Shown one piece after another: positions 13,160 through 27,349 of a stretch of 64,000 nt of DNA. Origin of the DNA: Glandiceps talaboti (lineage: Eukaryota > Hemichordata > Enteropneusta > Spengelidae); assembly GCF_964340395.1 (NCBI RefSeq), contig NC_135549.1:6749001-6813000 (forward strand). Reading direction: 5' to 3'. Under the pieces are notes generated by a model that did no database searches, was not told the origin of the DNA, and worked only from the letters and a program-made list of their open reading frames with translations. Positions within the stretch are counted from its first letter, which is position 1, and the number at the start of each line of letters is the position of its first letter. The position numbers and the translations under genes are program-made.

Positions 13160-13290
13160 CTGCAAGAGACGGTGATGTTTACGGCCTGTGCGTTCACAAG
13201 TAGTAGCAACAGTTGTAGCTTCACAGATCCTCGAAGCTGAACAAGCTCCAAATGTGTGCGATCAAGTGATACAGGCGATTAAGAGGCGAA
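13160..13290 (-). other. PoxN: possible non-coding 5' exon of PoxN
   Basis: The sequence ends in a near-consensus donor, CAG|GTAAGTGTT, with GT at 13159-13158 on the minus strand. In the frame needed to join the 8520 acceptor it has a stop (TAA) and no ATG, so it would be 5' UTR. A TTTAAAAGG box about 30 nt upstream of the proposed 5' end supports a start near 13290. The left boundary is firm if the exon is real; the right boundary is a guess. Confidence 0.35.
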
Positions 13291-13313
13291 ACACCTGCAC
13301 CGATCTTACGGCA

Positions 13314-13323
13314 CCTTTTAAAC
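13314..13323 (-). promoter_or_regulatory. TATA-like box, candidate PoxN promoter
   Basis: The minus strand reads GTTTAAAAGG. It sits about 155 nt upstream of the strong donor at 13160, which suits a short first exon. Support is positional only. Confidence 0.25.
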
Positions 13324-13329
13324 GCTCCA

Positions 13330-16300
13330 CGGCGCATGCCCACTAAGAAGCTGGGGCGGATTTCCGGAGTAGTGGCGAAACAGTGATAAAGCACTTTTCA
13401 TACTTTTATGAACGGAACCAATAATGTGTTTCCACGCTTAGCCTTCATTATGTGACTTTTGCCTTTAATAATACATGTTTAGGTTGGGGATGATTGCAGC
13501 TGCCTTACTCCGTTGAACACGCTCAATACAGTATTTTCCTGCATCTTTTCTACTAGTTACCTGAACGAATCCCTATCTATTAGATATTAATGAAGAAGAT
13601 ATCACCAGTCTAGTTTGTCAAGGTCATTTGTTCTTCTTTTCAAAAAGGAAACAACTTATTGGATATAAGATTAATCGGGGAGAGTACTAATACTGTCATG
13701 CTTTCTATGGTCACGCCATTTGGAATTAAGTGTACTGAATATTTGCCCGTTTGATCTAATCTCGGAAAGTAATATGTGTATTAAATGATGACATAAAAAC
13801 CATAACTTCGACGTAGAAATAAACAAGCATGACAGCAAACGTTGTTCAACTTAATCACAATTATGTACAAGGCAAACGTATGAGTTTGCAAACGGACGGG
13901 AGAATGTATGCAGTAGGGAAAAATGTGAATGTGATTTTTCATTTTTGTTATTGCATTACGTTCTTTTTGTAATGCGGAGGAAGGTCGTCGTTGACTAGGC
14001 TGCAACCAAACAAACAAAGGTGGACGCTATACGTCACATTTGTTTAGCTCAGGTGCACTGATTGTTTGGGAATACATACATCCCCCTACCCCGGCCGTCT
14101 GTCTCCAGCAGACTGTTACAATTTTTTGTTTTCAGTTGCCTTTTCAGGTACTAATCCCAGTCGACATGCCCGAGACAAGTTGTGGGGATAGCGATGTAGG
14201 GAGTGTGCGTATTCTACCCATGATTGAACACCGGGAACAGACGACGCGACGTGCGACAAACGTGTGCAATACGACTAGTAATTTGACTATCTAAATTCCT
14301 AATGTAGAATGATTTATTGCATGGCTACATTAAAGCTTTTCACTACCATAACTTTGTGACATTAACACCTCTAATGGTTTTTAAGTGGCATTTCTTCAAC
14401 TTCCACTCGCACGTCAGACTACAAGATGCATGGATAAGAGACAGCGTAATTTGTTCTCACAAACCTTAACTACAGCAGTTTAACTTCAAAATGACAAATT
14501 GATTTTGACCAATCATTTCCAACGACATTTGATTCTTATTCGTGGAGACAATCGATCACTAACTTGGATAGTCAAATGGACAAACTAATAGCTTAGCATA
14601 ATTACCAAAACAAGTCAACAGTTGCAACTTTTCCAAGTCATTGTACTGGCACTTTCTGGTAACTATTGCAAATCGTGGGAAAGCGTCGACCACCATATGT
14701 TTACGGGAATCTTTCCTGTAAACGGCGTCCCTAGAAGTGCGTGGATGCGTCGAAATATAGAGTTTTGGTATCACACCAAAATTCCCGGCATTTGGAGTGA
14801 CGCGGATATTGTCTGTACAATTCTAATGTATGTAAAAGTATTAATGAAAATTGGAAAATGACTTCTGGTAAAATGATTATAGTACAATTGTATTCTTGAA
14901 AAACAAAACTAACACACCACAGTCGAAGAGTTTACCGAAATCTCGCCATTTTTGGTCAAAAACTGTCACCCACATTTTGGTCACAACCGCATTTTAGTTG
15001 TTCGGACGACACTGGCAATGCGTTACAAAACTGTAAACTTAAAATTATAGTCTCCTAAGACTTGAAATCCAAAATGTAGGCGGAGACACCATTTCATTAA
15101 AGCACCTGAAAACACACGTGTCTATATATTTCTAACTTCCGCAACTCGTAACCTATCTCCGTACCGTAACTAATGTTTTGGTCAAATTGAAAGTCGTACG
15201 ATTTCAACAAACAATGGTACACACACGGTGAATCTTGAATATTTCAAAACTGTATCAATTAAAAGTGCCATGAGTTGTAATTCGCCCCCCCCCCCCCACT
15301 CTCCCCGTCTCCCACTTAAAAAGTATCATGATCAAAATTGAAGAATCATAAGACAAAAGTAATGTTGATTAAAGTTCCTCACAAGCATTTCCTGGTCTAC
15401 GCCACACTTTCCATTGAAATATTTTACTCATGAAATACCCATTATGGCAGAATTGTCATTTCCCTGTTATAACTATTCAGAAAAAATCGCATCCCCCGTT
15501 TTCTTTTCTTTTCCTTGTTTTGGTTAGAGTCACTGCCATTGTAGCTAATGGGGTAGAACTGTACATTGTTTCTTTCAAGAAACCAGTGTTATACATTACA
15601 TTGTAATAAATCACAGTGATATATTCCAAATTTAAATGCTTTCGAGTTTTTTTATCCACAGAGTCCTAACAATTCTACATAACTAGGTCATTCACTGAGG
15701 TTACATACACAAACAAATGTATTTTTCAGTACCAAAAACCTTGAAAAAAGTAACTATCTCGATTTTTTTAGTTCGAACAATTTTCGCAACTCTATTACGT
15801 GCTGCTGAAGAATCAACATTGGGTACTATGAACAAATTATGGGTTTTAGATTTACCAGAAGTTACGATCAAAGTTTCTGGTACAGTTGGGTATCAACTGA
15901 ACTAGTGATGAAAACCCTTTCCCAGGGATTCCTGGTACAAGTAGTAGTGTAATTCTTGAGTATGACTGCTAATAAGCCTACCACTGTATAAAATCTTGGG
16001 CATTGGTGAGCCATGGCTGCTGTGGTCAAACACTACTACCCATCAGATTCAATCTCAATAATCACCTCAGTGACTTCTGACCCGATTTGTTGTCGAAGCT
16101 ATTTGCGATAAATTTTACAATATGACATTTAGTATCATTTTTATCATAGATTTTGAGTGTTACCACATGTTAATTAGGTATGCGTTTTGAGTTATAAGAA
16201 TAAAAAGTGTCCTACTTTGGAAATCGTGTGTTGCATTCAGTCAGTCAGTCAGTCAGTCAGTCAGTCAGTCATAGTTCTGTATCAAGATGTACAAAATCTA

Positions 16301-19300
16301 TCCGATGTAAATTGAAAGTAAATCGAACTTTATAATCTTACAGTAGTTATAGTTAGTGTTATCTACGAGAGGAGGGGGTGGTAGCTTTGTTTGGCAGATT
16401 TCGGTCCTCCCCACTTCACGATGTTTTCAATGTTTTCCTTTTTAATGATGTTGACCATGGAAAATGAGTAAACGTAACAGTAAGACATCATTAATATCTA
16501 TCATCAAGTCAACGCAATTAGCTATTGTGTAATTCTTACAAGACTGCAGTGATACTAAAAAGTGATGTTGTGAAATTTCAGACAAGCGGAACAATAATTG
16601 GCCTACGCCTCTCGATATGTTTATTGCATGATCACAATATGGACACAAGCTACTACAAGCTACGTAAATTGCTTGTTTGTGTGAATGCTATAAAACCTAA
16701 ACCGTAAAGCTTTATGAATCAAACAACAAAAGAGTGATGAGCAAGACTTGATAAAAAAGGTGTGAAGATGTTAGTAGTGGCTTCCTCGTGATCGTTTTAC
16801 GGCCCTGGGGTTAACAATAACGGTCTGATTAACTCATTAACACATGCTTTAAACCACGGACTATTGACTTTATGTCCGAAATAAGTCGTCAGTCTTTATC
16901 AAATCACTTACTCACAGCAATTACGTACATTACTGTAATCCTAAACGAATCGGTGACCGTTATGATTGCAGATATAATGAGCGCATTCATTCTAAACAGT
17001 TCTAGTAGGAAAATACGTTTTTAACAGTTTGCTGTCTATTGCCAACGGCCAAACTCAATCTTTATTCCGGAATACACCTCTTTACTAGTAGCTAATTTGT
17101 TGGATCAAAATCTGTTTTCTTTCCGCTGTATCAAATGGGAGTTCGGTCCGTCATTGTTTTTCAAATAATTGTATAGCAAGCTTATATTAAGCTTAAGCCT
17201 AATTTTGTCTGCAAGTTTATGATATGTATAATGTGTCATTATCACCGTACTCAGCTCAGTATCGACCGTGTTGACCATTACAAATTGTGTACACCATCGA
17301 TAGAATCCTATGCCACCGTCAGGTACCTGTGGATTCATACCACCAAATAATTGTACCAGTTATTATTCTTGTAGGTAATTTGCTCAAAAGTTGTCTTGCC
17401 ACTCATAGTCAATACTAAACAGTAGTGATTCAACCACAGATATTATATGTAGAATTAAACTTGAAAGTTCCTCTCAGTACATGAGATATAGAGTTTTCGA
17501 TTGAAAACATAGGGCCGTTCAAATATAGTGTATTGAAATGTTTCCACTTTCTTGCTTTTATAGAGTGTGCTTGACATGGTGCGTGGATTTTCAATTCTTC
17601 TAGATCAGTGAATTCATTATCTGAATACAACTTCAAATATATACACTTTATTTGCATTAATGTGTTTGTTTCGATACCTATTGGTGAACTTGCGTATCAT
17701 TAAATACTGATATCGATTGTCACCATCCGCCATATTTTGTACTAATTCTATTTACACAGTATAGAATTTCTCGTCAACATTTATTCTACCCCTTTAACAT
17801 AGAAAGGTCTCTACATGTACTAGTACGACTGTGAACCCTAAAGTTAAAATAACCCTGGTTAAAATAAATCCCAATTATTTGTTTTGCCAGTTCGAATATT
17901 CAAGTAAAATGTTAGGACCGACACTCAGTATGTTGTGATGTGTTTTTTTCGTATGATAAATAAAATTGACACTACTTGCTTTCAAGCTTCAGATAGCTCT
18001 TCAAACAATGTACATAATTTGTTTTTTTCAGCATTCGGCGTCACTGATGCGAAATTAAAGCATAGACAATACAGCTATTCATTAGCAGCTATGGTTTTAG
18101 AACAGACTCGGTGTACGAACATATGATCCATTTACATATTTTATTCTTTGACAATTAGTGAAACGTTTTCTACCGCCTGCTTCCAACTATGAAAAAGAAG
18201 AAATTGCCATATTGTGATCGATCGACGATAGAGTTGTCTGAACTTCCTCAAGTTTCCTTTATGTGTTTTTCTTTCTGCTTGTTACTATGATAAATCATGC
18301 TATTGAGAAAATCAATTTATACTGCAATACATCCTGTATTTACAAGAGCAGCCACATAGTCCAATTTCAATTCGTATTGCTCGAAATGAAACTTGTATTG
18401 ATTTTCAAGACAGACAAATTACTGTTAAAATAAATAAGAAGTGAGTGAAAGAGACGGGAAGTTGAATATACGAATTAGTTTCCTTGTTGTTCAGTCAAGA
18501 TTTTGATACGCCAGATCCTAGGGACTAGAAAGACATAAAAAGACAGGAAAGGGTGAAATGCGCGGTCAGTCTGCACAGGTAGCTATCATTTCCCCTAGAA
18601 GCTAGACGGATGTCTTGCTTACTTTACAACCAATGCATTCGACAACAAAACAATACGATGTGTATTGTCCATAACTATGAATAGTTAATGAGATCGGACA
18701 ATGTGCGCATGCTCCGTGCAAACTTTACCGGTTTGATTTTTACGGTATAAGTGTAATCAATCATACGCCTGTCATTACCTGGTTAACTTTTCCTAAATGT
18801 CGCGACACCGTCACTTAACTGCGACATAAATCGACTTCGAGGCCATTGCTTAAAATAGATTTGACTAGAGTTCATAGCAATATCAAAGGATGAAGCACGT
18901 ATTACTGAGTACTCGATATTTTAAAAGAAAATTACATTTGTTCGACGACTCCCGGCAAATTCTCGACAACAACAGGGAGTTCTGCTACTGAGATTTGCCA
19001 TTGGCGGATAAAGCAGTTTATTTTGTTAAACTTTTATATAAATGGTTGTTCAAATTCAAAATGTCAACATTCTCAACACTTTGTATTCACGAATACCTAA
19101 TCTGTGGAGACTACCGTGGTACATCGGATTATGTGACAAACAGCTTGTTGGGGGAATAACTAAGAGTCAAATATAATATAATTGATTGCATGAGAAAAAT
19201 GTTAAATTGTGTAAATTCAGACTCAGTATTTTCATATAATAACCGATGAAATTATGACCTATACCAGTGCTTGTTTAACTGAACCGTCGCGTGTATCCGT

Positions 19301-22300
19301 TGTGTACCAGTGAATGAACACGTGTGTAAATATACACTGAAGTTTATAGATATTTCAAGTGTCAAATAAGAGATGAATGGATTGATAATTTTATCTAGAA
19401 CTAGCTGGATTGTTCATTATCCGACGTTGCCAAAAGACATTGTTGTATGCACAGTTTGACAGCCATTGTCTCTCAGAATTTGTAGTTTTTTTCCAACAGC
19501 GATAAGCGTAGAATAATTGAAATTATACCCGGCAGTATGAATGGATGGATGGCAGTTGGGTTTAGCACTGCGTATGGATCATTCAAAATGTAATTTCTTT
19601 AATCGTTTTGACTAACCCTTCCCGCTTAGATTATTTCAACAAACATCTGTATTTTTCTGTAACTTTTTGATAATTTTTTTACTACTTGAAACAAAAATCA
19701 CATAAATAATCCTCATAGATAGATTGATGATACTATCTTGTTTTTTTGGTTTTTTTTGTAACTTTTTGGAACAACTTAATTTTAGACAGAATTCATACAA
19801 GTTATTCTCTGTGCTAAATTGTGTTACTTTCCTGTCTAAGTAATGTGACAAAAAAATCTTTGTTTTCTGTAACTTTTTGGCAAATCTGAAACTTTAGTTT
19901 ACACTATAATCATATAAATATTCATAGTTCATGAATTGATATTAAAACCGTTGTGTAAAAGTGATAATATTATAGACCTTAGATATTATCATGCGGAACA
20001 CACATATTTTGTAATGCGTGTTTTACTGTGAAGAGTGAAGTTGGCACTGTAGAAACATTGAGGTTAGTACGAGTTTATAGAGTTCAGAAAGTGAATTGAC
20101 GAAAAGAAATCTACAGGTGTGCTTATTCTTTCCGTTGTCACAATACAGTCTATATAAATTGTGTTCACACTTCTTTGTCAAAAGGAATCGCTTGCTAAAG
20201 AGACAGTTGTCTCTTTCTTTCTTTTTTGTTCATGGCTTTGGGGTTGAAGTGTATGGAGAACAACACACTTTTGGATTCACAAAGACGTCCAATTTAATCA
20301 CTGAAAAGACTACAAAATCAGTAGATGTACTCTTCAGATTACGAGTGTATGAATTTATCATTGCTACATTGATGAATTGTACCACGAATACTTGACAACC
20401 GACGGGACAGTTGGGATTCGAAAATCTAAAATACATGTAAGTGTCGAATTCTGGTATAGGTTTTTCCTTTTTTTAAAGGGGTGTCATTCAATGGTATCGT
20501 TTGTTATGAGGCTCGGAGGAAGTAGTCTTGTGACATCGACATTCTCTATTCTCATTATGTATAATGCTAATCAACAGAAGTGTAATTGGTTTAACTGCCT
20601 TAATACACTAGTGTATTACGGAAGATACATTGGTATTGTTCGGACAAGTGGGCCTAATAGTGTTCAACTACGGACAATGAATGACCATTGGCCATTACGT
20701 TGTGGCTATGAACTTCTCCATCACTCTTCCAGAGAGACAATGCAGTACTTAATGGACATTGGCAAAGTAGCTCATTACAACGACCACCGAATTATAAATG
20801 CGACAGTATAGGCCATTTATAGAGAAGCTTTTTTCCCTTCGAAATGACCCAGTGAATGTCCTGTTCCAACGATCATCGCTTAGATGTTGTTCGGCGATTT
20901 GATAAACTGATACCAAAGTTTTAAAATTGAAAGTAGTACTATATCAATAAATTGGTCATTTTGAAAAGAAACCCCCATCTTTTTTATCTTTAAAAATGCA
21001 CAAATGCACAAAACAATTTTTTGGGATTTTTTTTTAGAAAAGTCAGTGACAAAGAATTTTCATTAGCAAAAAGCTCGAATACCCCCCCCCCCCCCGTTAA
21101 GATCGATGATTTCGGTCAAGTAGCTCACACAAAAAATTGGTTTAATATGTTGTTGTTTTGACGTTCTTAATCAAAGCTGGCGATTTTAGGGGACCGGCCA
21201 GAGTCCGGCATTGATCGATGAGGAGAAGAAGAAGATCAAAGACGAAAAATGCTGCACAAGTCATGATTTTGTTAGCTTGTTCGACAAACGTCACACTGTC
21301 CTTAACAGACAATCCCAAAGAAGGAAAGACTGGTGATGTATCCGCCCCAATCAATGAAAGGTCGAACAGCATCGAAATATTGCCAAAGAAGGTGGACTCA
21401 CGTCATGCTTGTATTAATTGAATCTGTACGATTGTTGATAGTTTTATCGTGTCTTATCATCGGCTTATCTTTTGCACGGCTTTGCTGCCATCTCCTAACT
21501 TAACTAAGTACGCTAAAGCACCATGGGTTGGCTTCTGAGTAGCCACGTGCACTGTATACCGTTTGTTTTCTGTTAACGTAGTCCGATTTGCATAAATAGA
21601 ACGGATCGTAAAAGTTTGGTATTAGAATTTAAAATGAATGAAGACGTGTGTGTGTACATATAACGTAGAGCTAGAAAGTCCACACACGTGTTGTGAATGC
21701 GTTAGACGAAATGTGTTTGCTAGACTCGGGTTGGTACTACGGACGTGCCTTATGTCATCGCTATCAACAACACTTCACATCTCTTTTCAACTCACTTCAT
21801 TTTATTTCAATCAATTTGTTTTCTGGGCTGTTGTTGAAAAGTACTCTATCAATATTTGAACTTTTTGAGAAATGGGATACTTGCTATTTATTTTGACCGA
21901 TGATTGTATCGACAAAGTCTAAAGCCCTTGTGATCTTTCAAGTTTGTCATTGATATAGATGCAATAATGTAACATTTGACACGAAATCTCCATACAAGAA
22001 GAAAGTGAGCAGTATTTGTAGGCCTAAGAGGCGAATTCAATACCACTTTTCACATTACAAAGTAACCAGTGTTACTCTCTCTCTCTCTGTGAGAGAGTGT
22101 ACACTGGGCTGCACATCAATACTGAGGCAAGGCTTGTAATATTTCAGGGAACAGAACATGCAAAACGAAATTATAAGGAATATGTTTGAAGAAGCATTAT
22201 GATTGCACGAAGCGTACAAGTGATGGTAATATTTTACAGTTATGATTCGTCGTTTTTATTTGTTTGTCCAATTAGACGAATTAGATCAATTGTTTTGTTC

Positions 22301-25136
22301 TCGGCATAAAATTCAAAATTGTGAACTCAGCTTTAACAACAGAATTTTGGGATAGCTGTGACAAACCCTCAGGGGAGAGTAGTCACCCTTTCACTACAAA
22401 CAAACAACATAATGTGAGAGTATGTGTCGTCAGCTACGGTGAGCGTCGGTAGCATGTTTGTATGACACCATGCATGTGTATTCATCGAAACTCTAACTCG
22501 GAACTTTGCTCTGAACCGGCTATTTTGAGTCGACTAGCATAAGTTGAATTGCTTGGAGCACTAGCACAATTCTAAAGAAGTCAGACTCCGACTGACTATA
22601 GACGCAAATTATACTTAATTAGTTGGAGCAGAACCAGTAGTAAGAAAGGCTCTTTACGGGTCGTTGTCAAAAATAATAGGCGAGGTCTCAAGGTATATAA
22701 TTATGATCCCAAGTCAGCCATTCCCGACATGGACTAAAGTGACAAAGAAGCAACGAGACAAAGGAAAGGCAAAAATCACAGATTTCTCTTATTAGATACG
22801 TTTACTTCGAGCTCTGTGCAACCCGACGAAAATCATTTAAGATTACATGGACGATTTGAATCGAAAGGTGCCATAAGTAAGTATTTATTGAAAAACCTCA
22901 CCAAAAAGGATCGGTTTTGAAACAAATTGAAGTTGAAAGAAGTTTAACAGCTAAACTTATAGAATTTTCTTCAACTGACAACTTTTCTGCTCTTGCTGTA
23001 TTCGCTATGCAACAATGATTCTCATTCGGTAACGGATTTCAAGTTTTAGTTAGTCCTGTCAGACCAAGTACTTTGGTGAAACGTCTTGAGTATGAGAAAC
23101 ATATTGCAACCAAGGTGGGTCCAAAAACTAGGGTAACAATACAAAGTAGAAGGAGCGAAAAATGAGAGTGTAAGGGCGAGGAGAGTGCCTTTTATTTCCA
23201 CTGACCCGTCCAACAAGATCAAGATACACGAAATGGATCATACTTAATCAAAGTTGAAAGGCCCAACAAGAGAGCGGCACTCAAGTATTGTGTGACAACC
23301 TCCAAGTGACTTTATTCACCATACTTTTGAGAAGACTGTCTAAATTTACTGACAATTCGTCGGCTCCTCGCCGACGTTACACAAAGACGGTTTGTACTAA
23401 AGAATTAGCGGTAAAGGTTTTATTCCCGACAATTAATTATCAGTGTTACTAGGTATAGCAGTCTTTTGAGATAGTCCACTGAGGTCTAATGATGTGAATT
23501 GTAGCTTAGTAGTTTGGTGTCCGTATACCCTTGTATAAACGATCATATGCTGTCTGCTACCTTTCCAGTGAGTTTTCAACACAACAACTGATCAGTTCTG
23601 GTAAGATGTCTCAGCTGTTTTCTTTTCAATATCACCTGACCAATAGTTTCACTTCGTCAGATATTAAGCTTAACACTGTACAATGAAGCATTAGCGCCTG
23701 AGTCTTTGACCATGTTCAACTTGGCATCATACTATCGCGAACACTCCGCTCCGTCCGCTCCGTGTACAACCATGTCAGTTCTGTCGAATGTCACTTGTGT
23801 TTTGGGTCAAAGATTTGACGACAACCCATGGTAGCCTGGTTCTTTGTCTAACTGAGATTGCAAATTACTGAGCCCCAAGACGTCATGATTGAATGTGATG
23901 CGCCAAACGTAGTATGATTGCTAGTGACGTCATTATTACATTATGACGAAAATTACCGACACGCCATTTTCAAAATATTATAGTCAAGTAAACTACGAGA
24001 CGAGACGTAGGCAATTTCAACGATTTTCTCCCTATGCAAAGCTTTTAAACCACCATAAAAATCACAAACCATTTCAAATTAAGCTAGGGTTAATCCTCTA
24101 TATATTCAAATGGCATCAGTTGTACAGTTTGTCGACATTTCGTTGAATTCAAACACTTCATCCATAGATACATGTACCCAACCGCTCTGTATACATTTCT
24201 CAGCAGTATTCGTTAGCACCAATATGTAGATTTTTGTATTGTAATGAAAACAACAATATTACCTTTCCGTTTGCCTTCCCTAACGCAAATTAAAAAATTC
24301 TTTTCGCTATTTCTGTCCGTGTACAAATGACAGTACGATGGTGATTTAGCAATAAGTTGTAGAGTTTGTAACGAGGCTCCATCTAGTCTAGACGTGCTGT
24401 GTTTCAGAATTGTTTTACATTGTAACATATTTAAAACTGTGTTCCACTTGGTCGCTTGGATTCATTCTCAGCTGTATTCAGTTTTACCATTCAAATCGAA
24501 TACTCAGTACAAGAAACGTGGAAATTGGCCAGCGGGACACTGTTCGTCGTTTTAATGAGCATCAGCCCTGAAGCCAGGCAGAGCAGAAATATATCCATAG
24601 CGTTGCAAGTTTACGCTTTGCAGACGTCTTTACAATTGGACATGTTGTTGCAAAATTCAGAGTATAGGTTGCAGAAGTAGTTACGGTCGTCAACCGTATA
24701 TATATATCAATAGATGCCAAAAGTCTCCACTTTATGGAGCGTCATCTCCATTCAGTTCTGACAATATGCAGTAGTTGACGATGGTCACTCGTACAAACCT
24801 TCCCTGAACACAGTTTTGAAAATATAAAGATAACTGTAACCATTCAAGTTGACATCACAAATTATTTTATTTTTCAAATTCAAAATTGAAAGTAGATCTA
24901 TCCAATGTTAGCAACATATTTTTATACAGCGTGAAAGTAATGATGGAACATTTATCTAAATTTGTTTTGCCTATAATTTAAAAAGAGATGGTGAAATCGA
25001 TTGGCAAGTTAGCTTAGGCGCGGAAATTAGAAACGCCTTCTTAAAAGATTTTTAGTTAGAAATTCATGTAGTGTAATTGCATGGTACTTTTACAATGTGA
25101 ACAGTGTGTCTTAGCCTCTTATATATGCATCTGTAG
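13330..25136. other. long stretch without recognisable genes
   Basis: The longest open frame (20377-20811 +, 144 codons) matches nothing I know and lacks splice or codon support. A weak repeated TTTCTGTAACTTTTTGG-like motif occurs at about 19658, 19758 and 19867. A small hairpin with CTCTCTCTCTCTGTGAGAGAG lies near 22075-22105. Distal PoxN enhancers could lie here, but nothing in the bases proves it. Confidence 0.5.
16237..16271. repeat. (CAGT)n microsatellite
   Basis: About eight to nine tandem CAGT units. Confidence 0.95.
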
Positions 25137-25172
25137 TGTGCGTGCGTGCGTGCGTGCGTGCGTATGTGTCTG

Positions 25173-25243
<71 letters not shown>

Positions 25244-25262
25244 GTCTGCGTCTGTGTCTGTG
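25137..25262. repeat. (GTGC)n / (TGTC)n compound microsatellite
   Basis: A short (GCGT) block, then about 18 TGTC units, then TGTCTGCG variants. Open frames across it (CLSVCLSV) are repeat artefacts. Confidence 0.97.
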
Positions 25263-25744
25263 CTTTACATGATTGTTATACTCGTCGCAATTTCGGAATC
25301 AAAGAAGTTATCCCCTTAGGATACATTCATAAGTATCTTTCAAAAGTGATTATAAAAAAAAACATTTTGATAACAATCTTTGTTCGTCATATCTGTTCAT
25401 GACACTGACTGATTAGTTAACTTCATGTTATTCTGAAGCATAACTAGCAGTAAATAGTTATAGCTAGTTCTATGTAATTGTACATGTAGTATCAAATTCA
25501 GCACACATTGGACATTGCATTCTGTGTAGTAGCTAGCGGTTAGTTGGTTAGTTGGTTTAACGCCTTGGTTGATTGCTCAGGGGAGCAGTAATACGTGATA
25601 CTGTTACTATCAGGTTACATAGCAATTGAATTAGAAGCCTGCAGATTGAATAGATTTTAAACCAACAGGGACTGAAACGACGCTACCAAAGTGGCCTAAT
25701 AACGCTAGAATCAATCTGAAAATATCTATCTGTGATACTCCATT

Positions 25745-26186
25745 ATTCCATTAATTTGCCGGTCCCATGCTATGGAACAAAATACCCAACGATATCAGAA
25801 ATATCCCCAACAGGGCTAGGTTTAAATCAAAATATAAGCACTGGATTCTAAGTACATATTAAGGTTATTAGTTATTTGTGTTTTCATTATGCTCCAATTT
25901 ACATGTACATTTCGTTTTTCTGTTTTCTTATTAATGCAAACAATTGTTGTTAGTTGTTTTCTGACTGTGTGTAATCAGTGTTAATTTGAGCAACTACAGT
26001 CACAACATTTTTTATGTATGCAATTCGATGCTTTTGAAATTGAGTGGCTAGACTCGATTAGTTTTCCGAAAACTATTTTCTAGTCTCTCACCCACAACTT
26101 AAAATCATTTTCCTTTTGGATGTTATCATTTATTTCTTTTCTGTATGTTTATTTCTTGTGGGGAATAAATTTCAATTCAATTCAAA
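25745..26186 (+). mobile_element. 3' fragment of a non-LTR retrotransposon (LINE)
   Basis: A frame starting near 25767 reads GPMLWNKIPNDIRN, then RARFKSKYKHWILSTY and stop. This is the typical C-terminus of LINE reverse transcriptases (GxxLWNxLPxxIR, then FKxxLKxxL). It is followed by an AT-rich 3' UTR that ends in AATAAATTTCAATTCAATTC. Upstream frames are broken, so this is a 5'-truncated, dead copy. The tail resembles that at 55035-55058. Confidence 0.7.
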
Positions 26187-26996
26187 CTCTGACACTATAA
26201 ACAACCGTTAGACACTGTATCAGCACTCTTTCCAATAGAATGTGGATTCCTTTGGTGACCATTGTGCCTTTTCTATACACATATCGTAGAGTGCTCTGCT
26301 AAAGAGCTGTGTCGAAGGGCGGAGTACAACGTGAAGTTTATTACCGCCATCTGATTGTTCTGACCTCATTTCACCTTGATACCCTGGCAGTAGCTAAGTG
26401 CTTCTGTGACTTAATGTGTCCCATTTGCCTTTTAGCATGTTTTCATTATCATGTGATCGTTATATTCCCACAACAAAACTGCAACAATGCATTCTGTATC
26501 TCACCGAACTGCACTATTCTACACGGCATTTGTTTTGAAACTGTGAGCTCAATTGTCTTACCTTTTGCTTTTAAAAACAAAATGAAACAACAAACAAATA
26601 ATTGATAATGGATGGTACCCTTTCTTTCAAACATAACTATACAAACGAGTAAGATTTATCTCTTTCTCATTTATACTGTTGTTGTTTTTCATGAATGAGT
26701 GTTGAGTTATCGCTCAAAAGTGTTTCAATACTAAGTGGCAGGTATAACAAGGGTAAAGAAGTGAGAGAGATTTGTAGTTTACAATAACTAGTTAGCATAT
26801 TGATATAATTTGCGCTAGCGAGAGTAATTAGTTGCAACAAAGGGTTCAATTTTTTGGCGATGAAATTTGAAAAGTATTAAATTATGAAAAACAGGTCTCT
26901 CCCAGAATTGCCAACTGGCCATATTGATTCGCATGTAATGAGAACTAATACCGGAGGGTTCCGAGAATCGTGACTCATATTATAGTGACAATGAGC

Positions 26997-27020
26997 AAAA
27001 AAAAAAAAGGGGGGGGGGGT
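26997..27020. repeat. A-run joined to G-run
   Basis: About 13 A followed by about 10 G on the + strand. A matching C-then-A junction occurs at 31750-31779. Confidence 0.9.
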
Positions 27021-27095
27021 TCCTTATTACATAATACGTTAACAATTAATTTTTAGTCAAGAAGGTTAAAAACTAGGTCATTGTGGTTTGTCATT

Positions 27096-27274
27096 TGATG
27101 AATGAATAAATGAGTGGACGGTGAAATGAATGAATGAATGAATGAATGAACGAACGAATGAATGAATGAATGAATGAATGGAGGAATGAATGAAGTGATG
27201 AACTAATGAATGAATGAATGAATGAATGAATGAATGAATGAATGAATGAATGAATGAATGAATGAATGAATGAA
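27096..27274. repeat. (GAAT)n microsatellite
   Basis: Tetramer array of about 180 bp with scattered substitutions, immediately left of the 38-bp minisatellite. Confidence 0.97.
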
Positions 27275-27349
27275 AACAAATTAGGCGTAACAAAGATTTT
27301 ATTTTTTAAATTCTATTTCATGATTTGTAGTATGTAAACATTTATATAT

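Noticed and set aside
20377-20811. 144-codon plus-strand frame
   Set aside because: Composition is not gene-like to me, no domain, no flanking exons.
25081-25402. Two frames with CLSV/SVCL repeats
   Set aside because: Produced by the (TGTC)n microsatellite.
27078-27293. FIHS repeat frames on the minus strand
   Set aside because: Produced by the (GAAT)n microsatellite.
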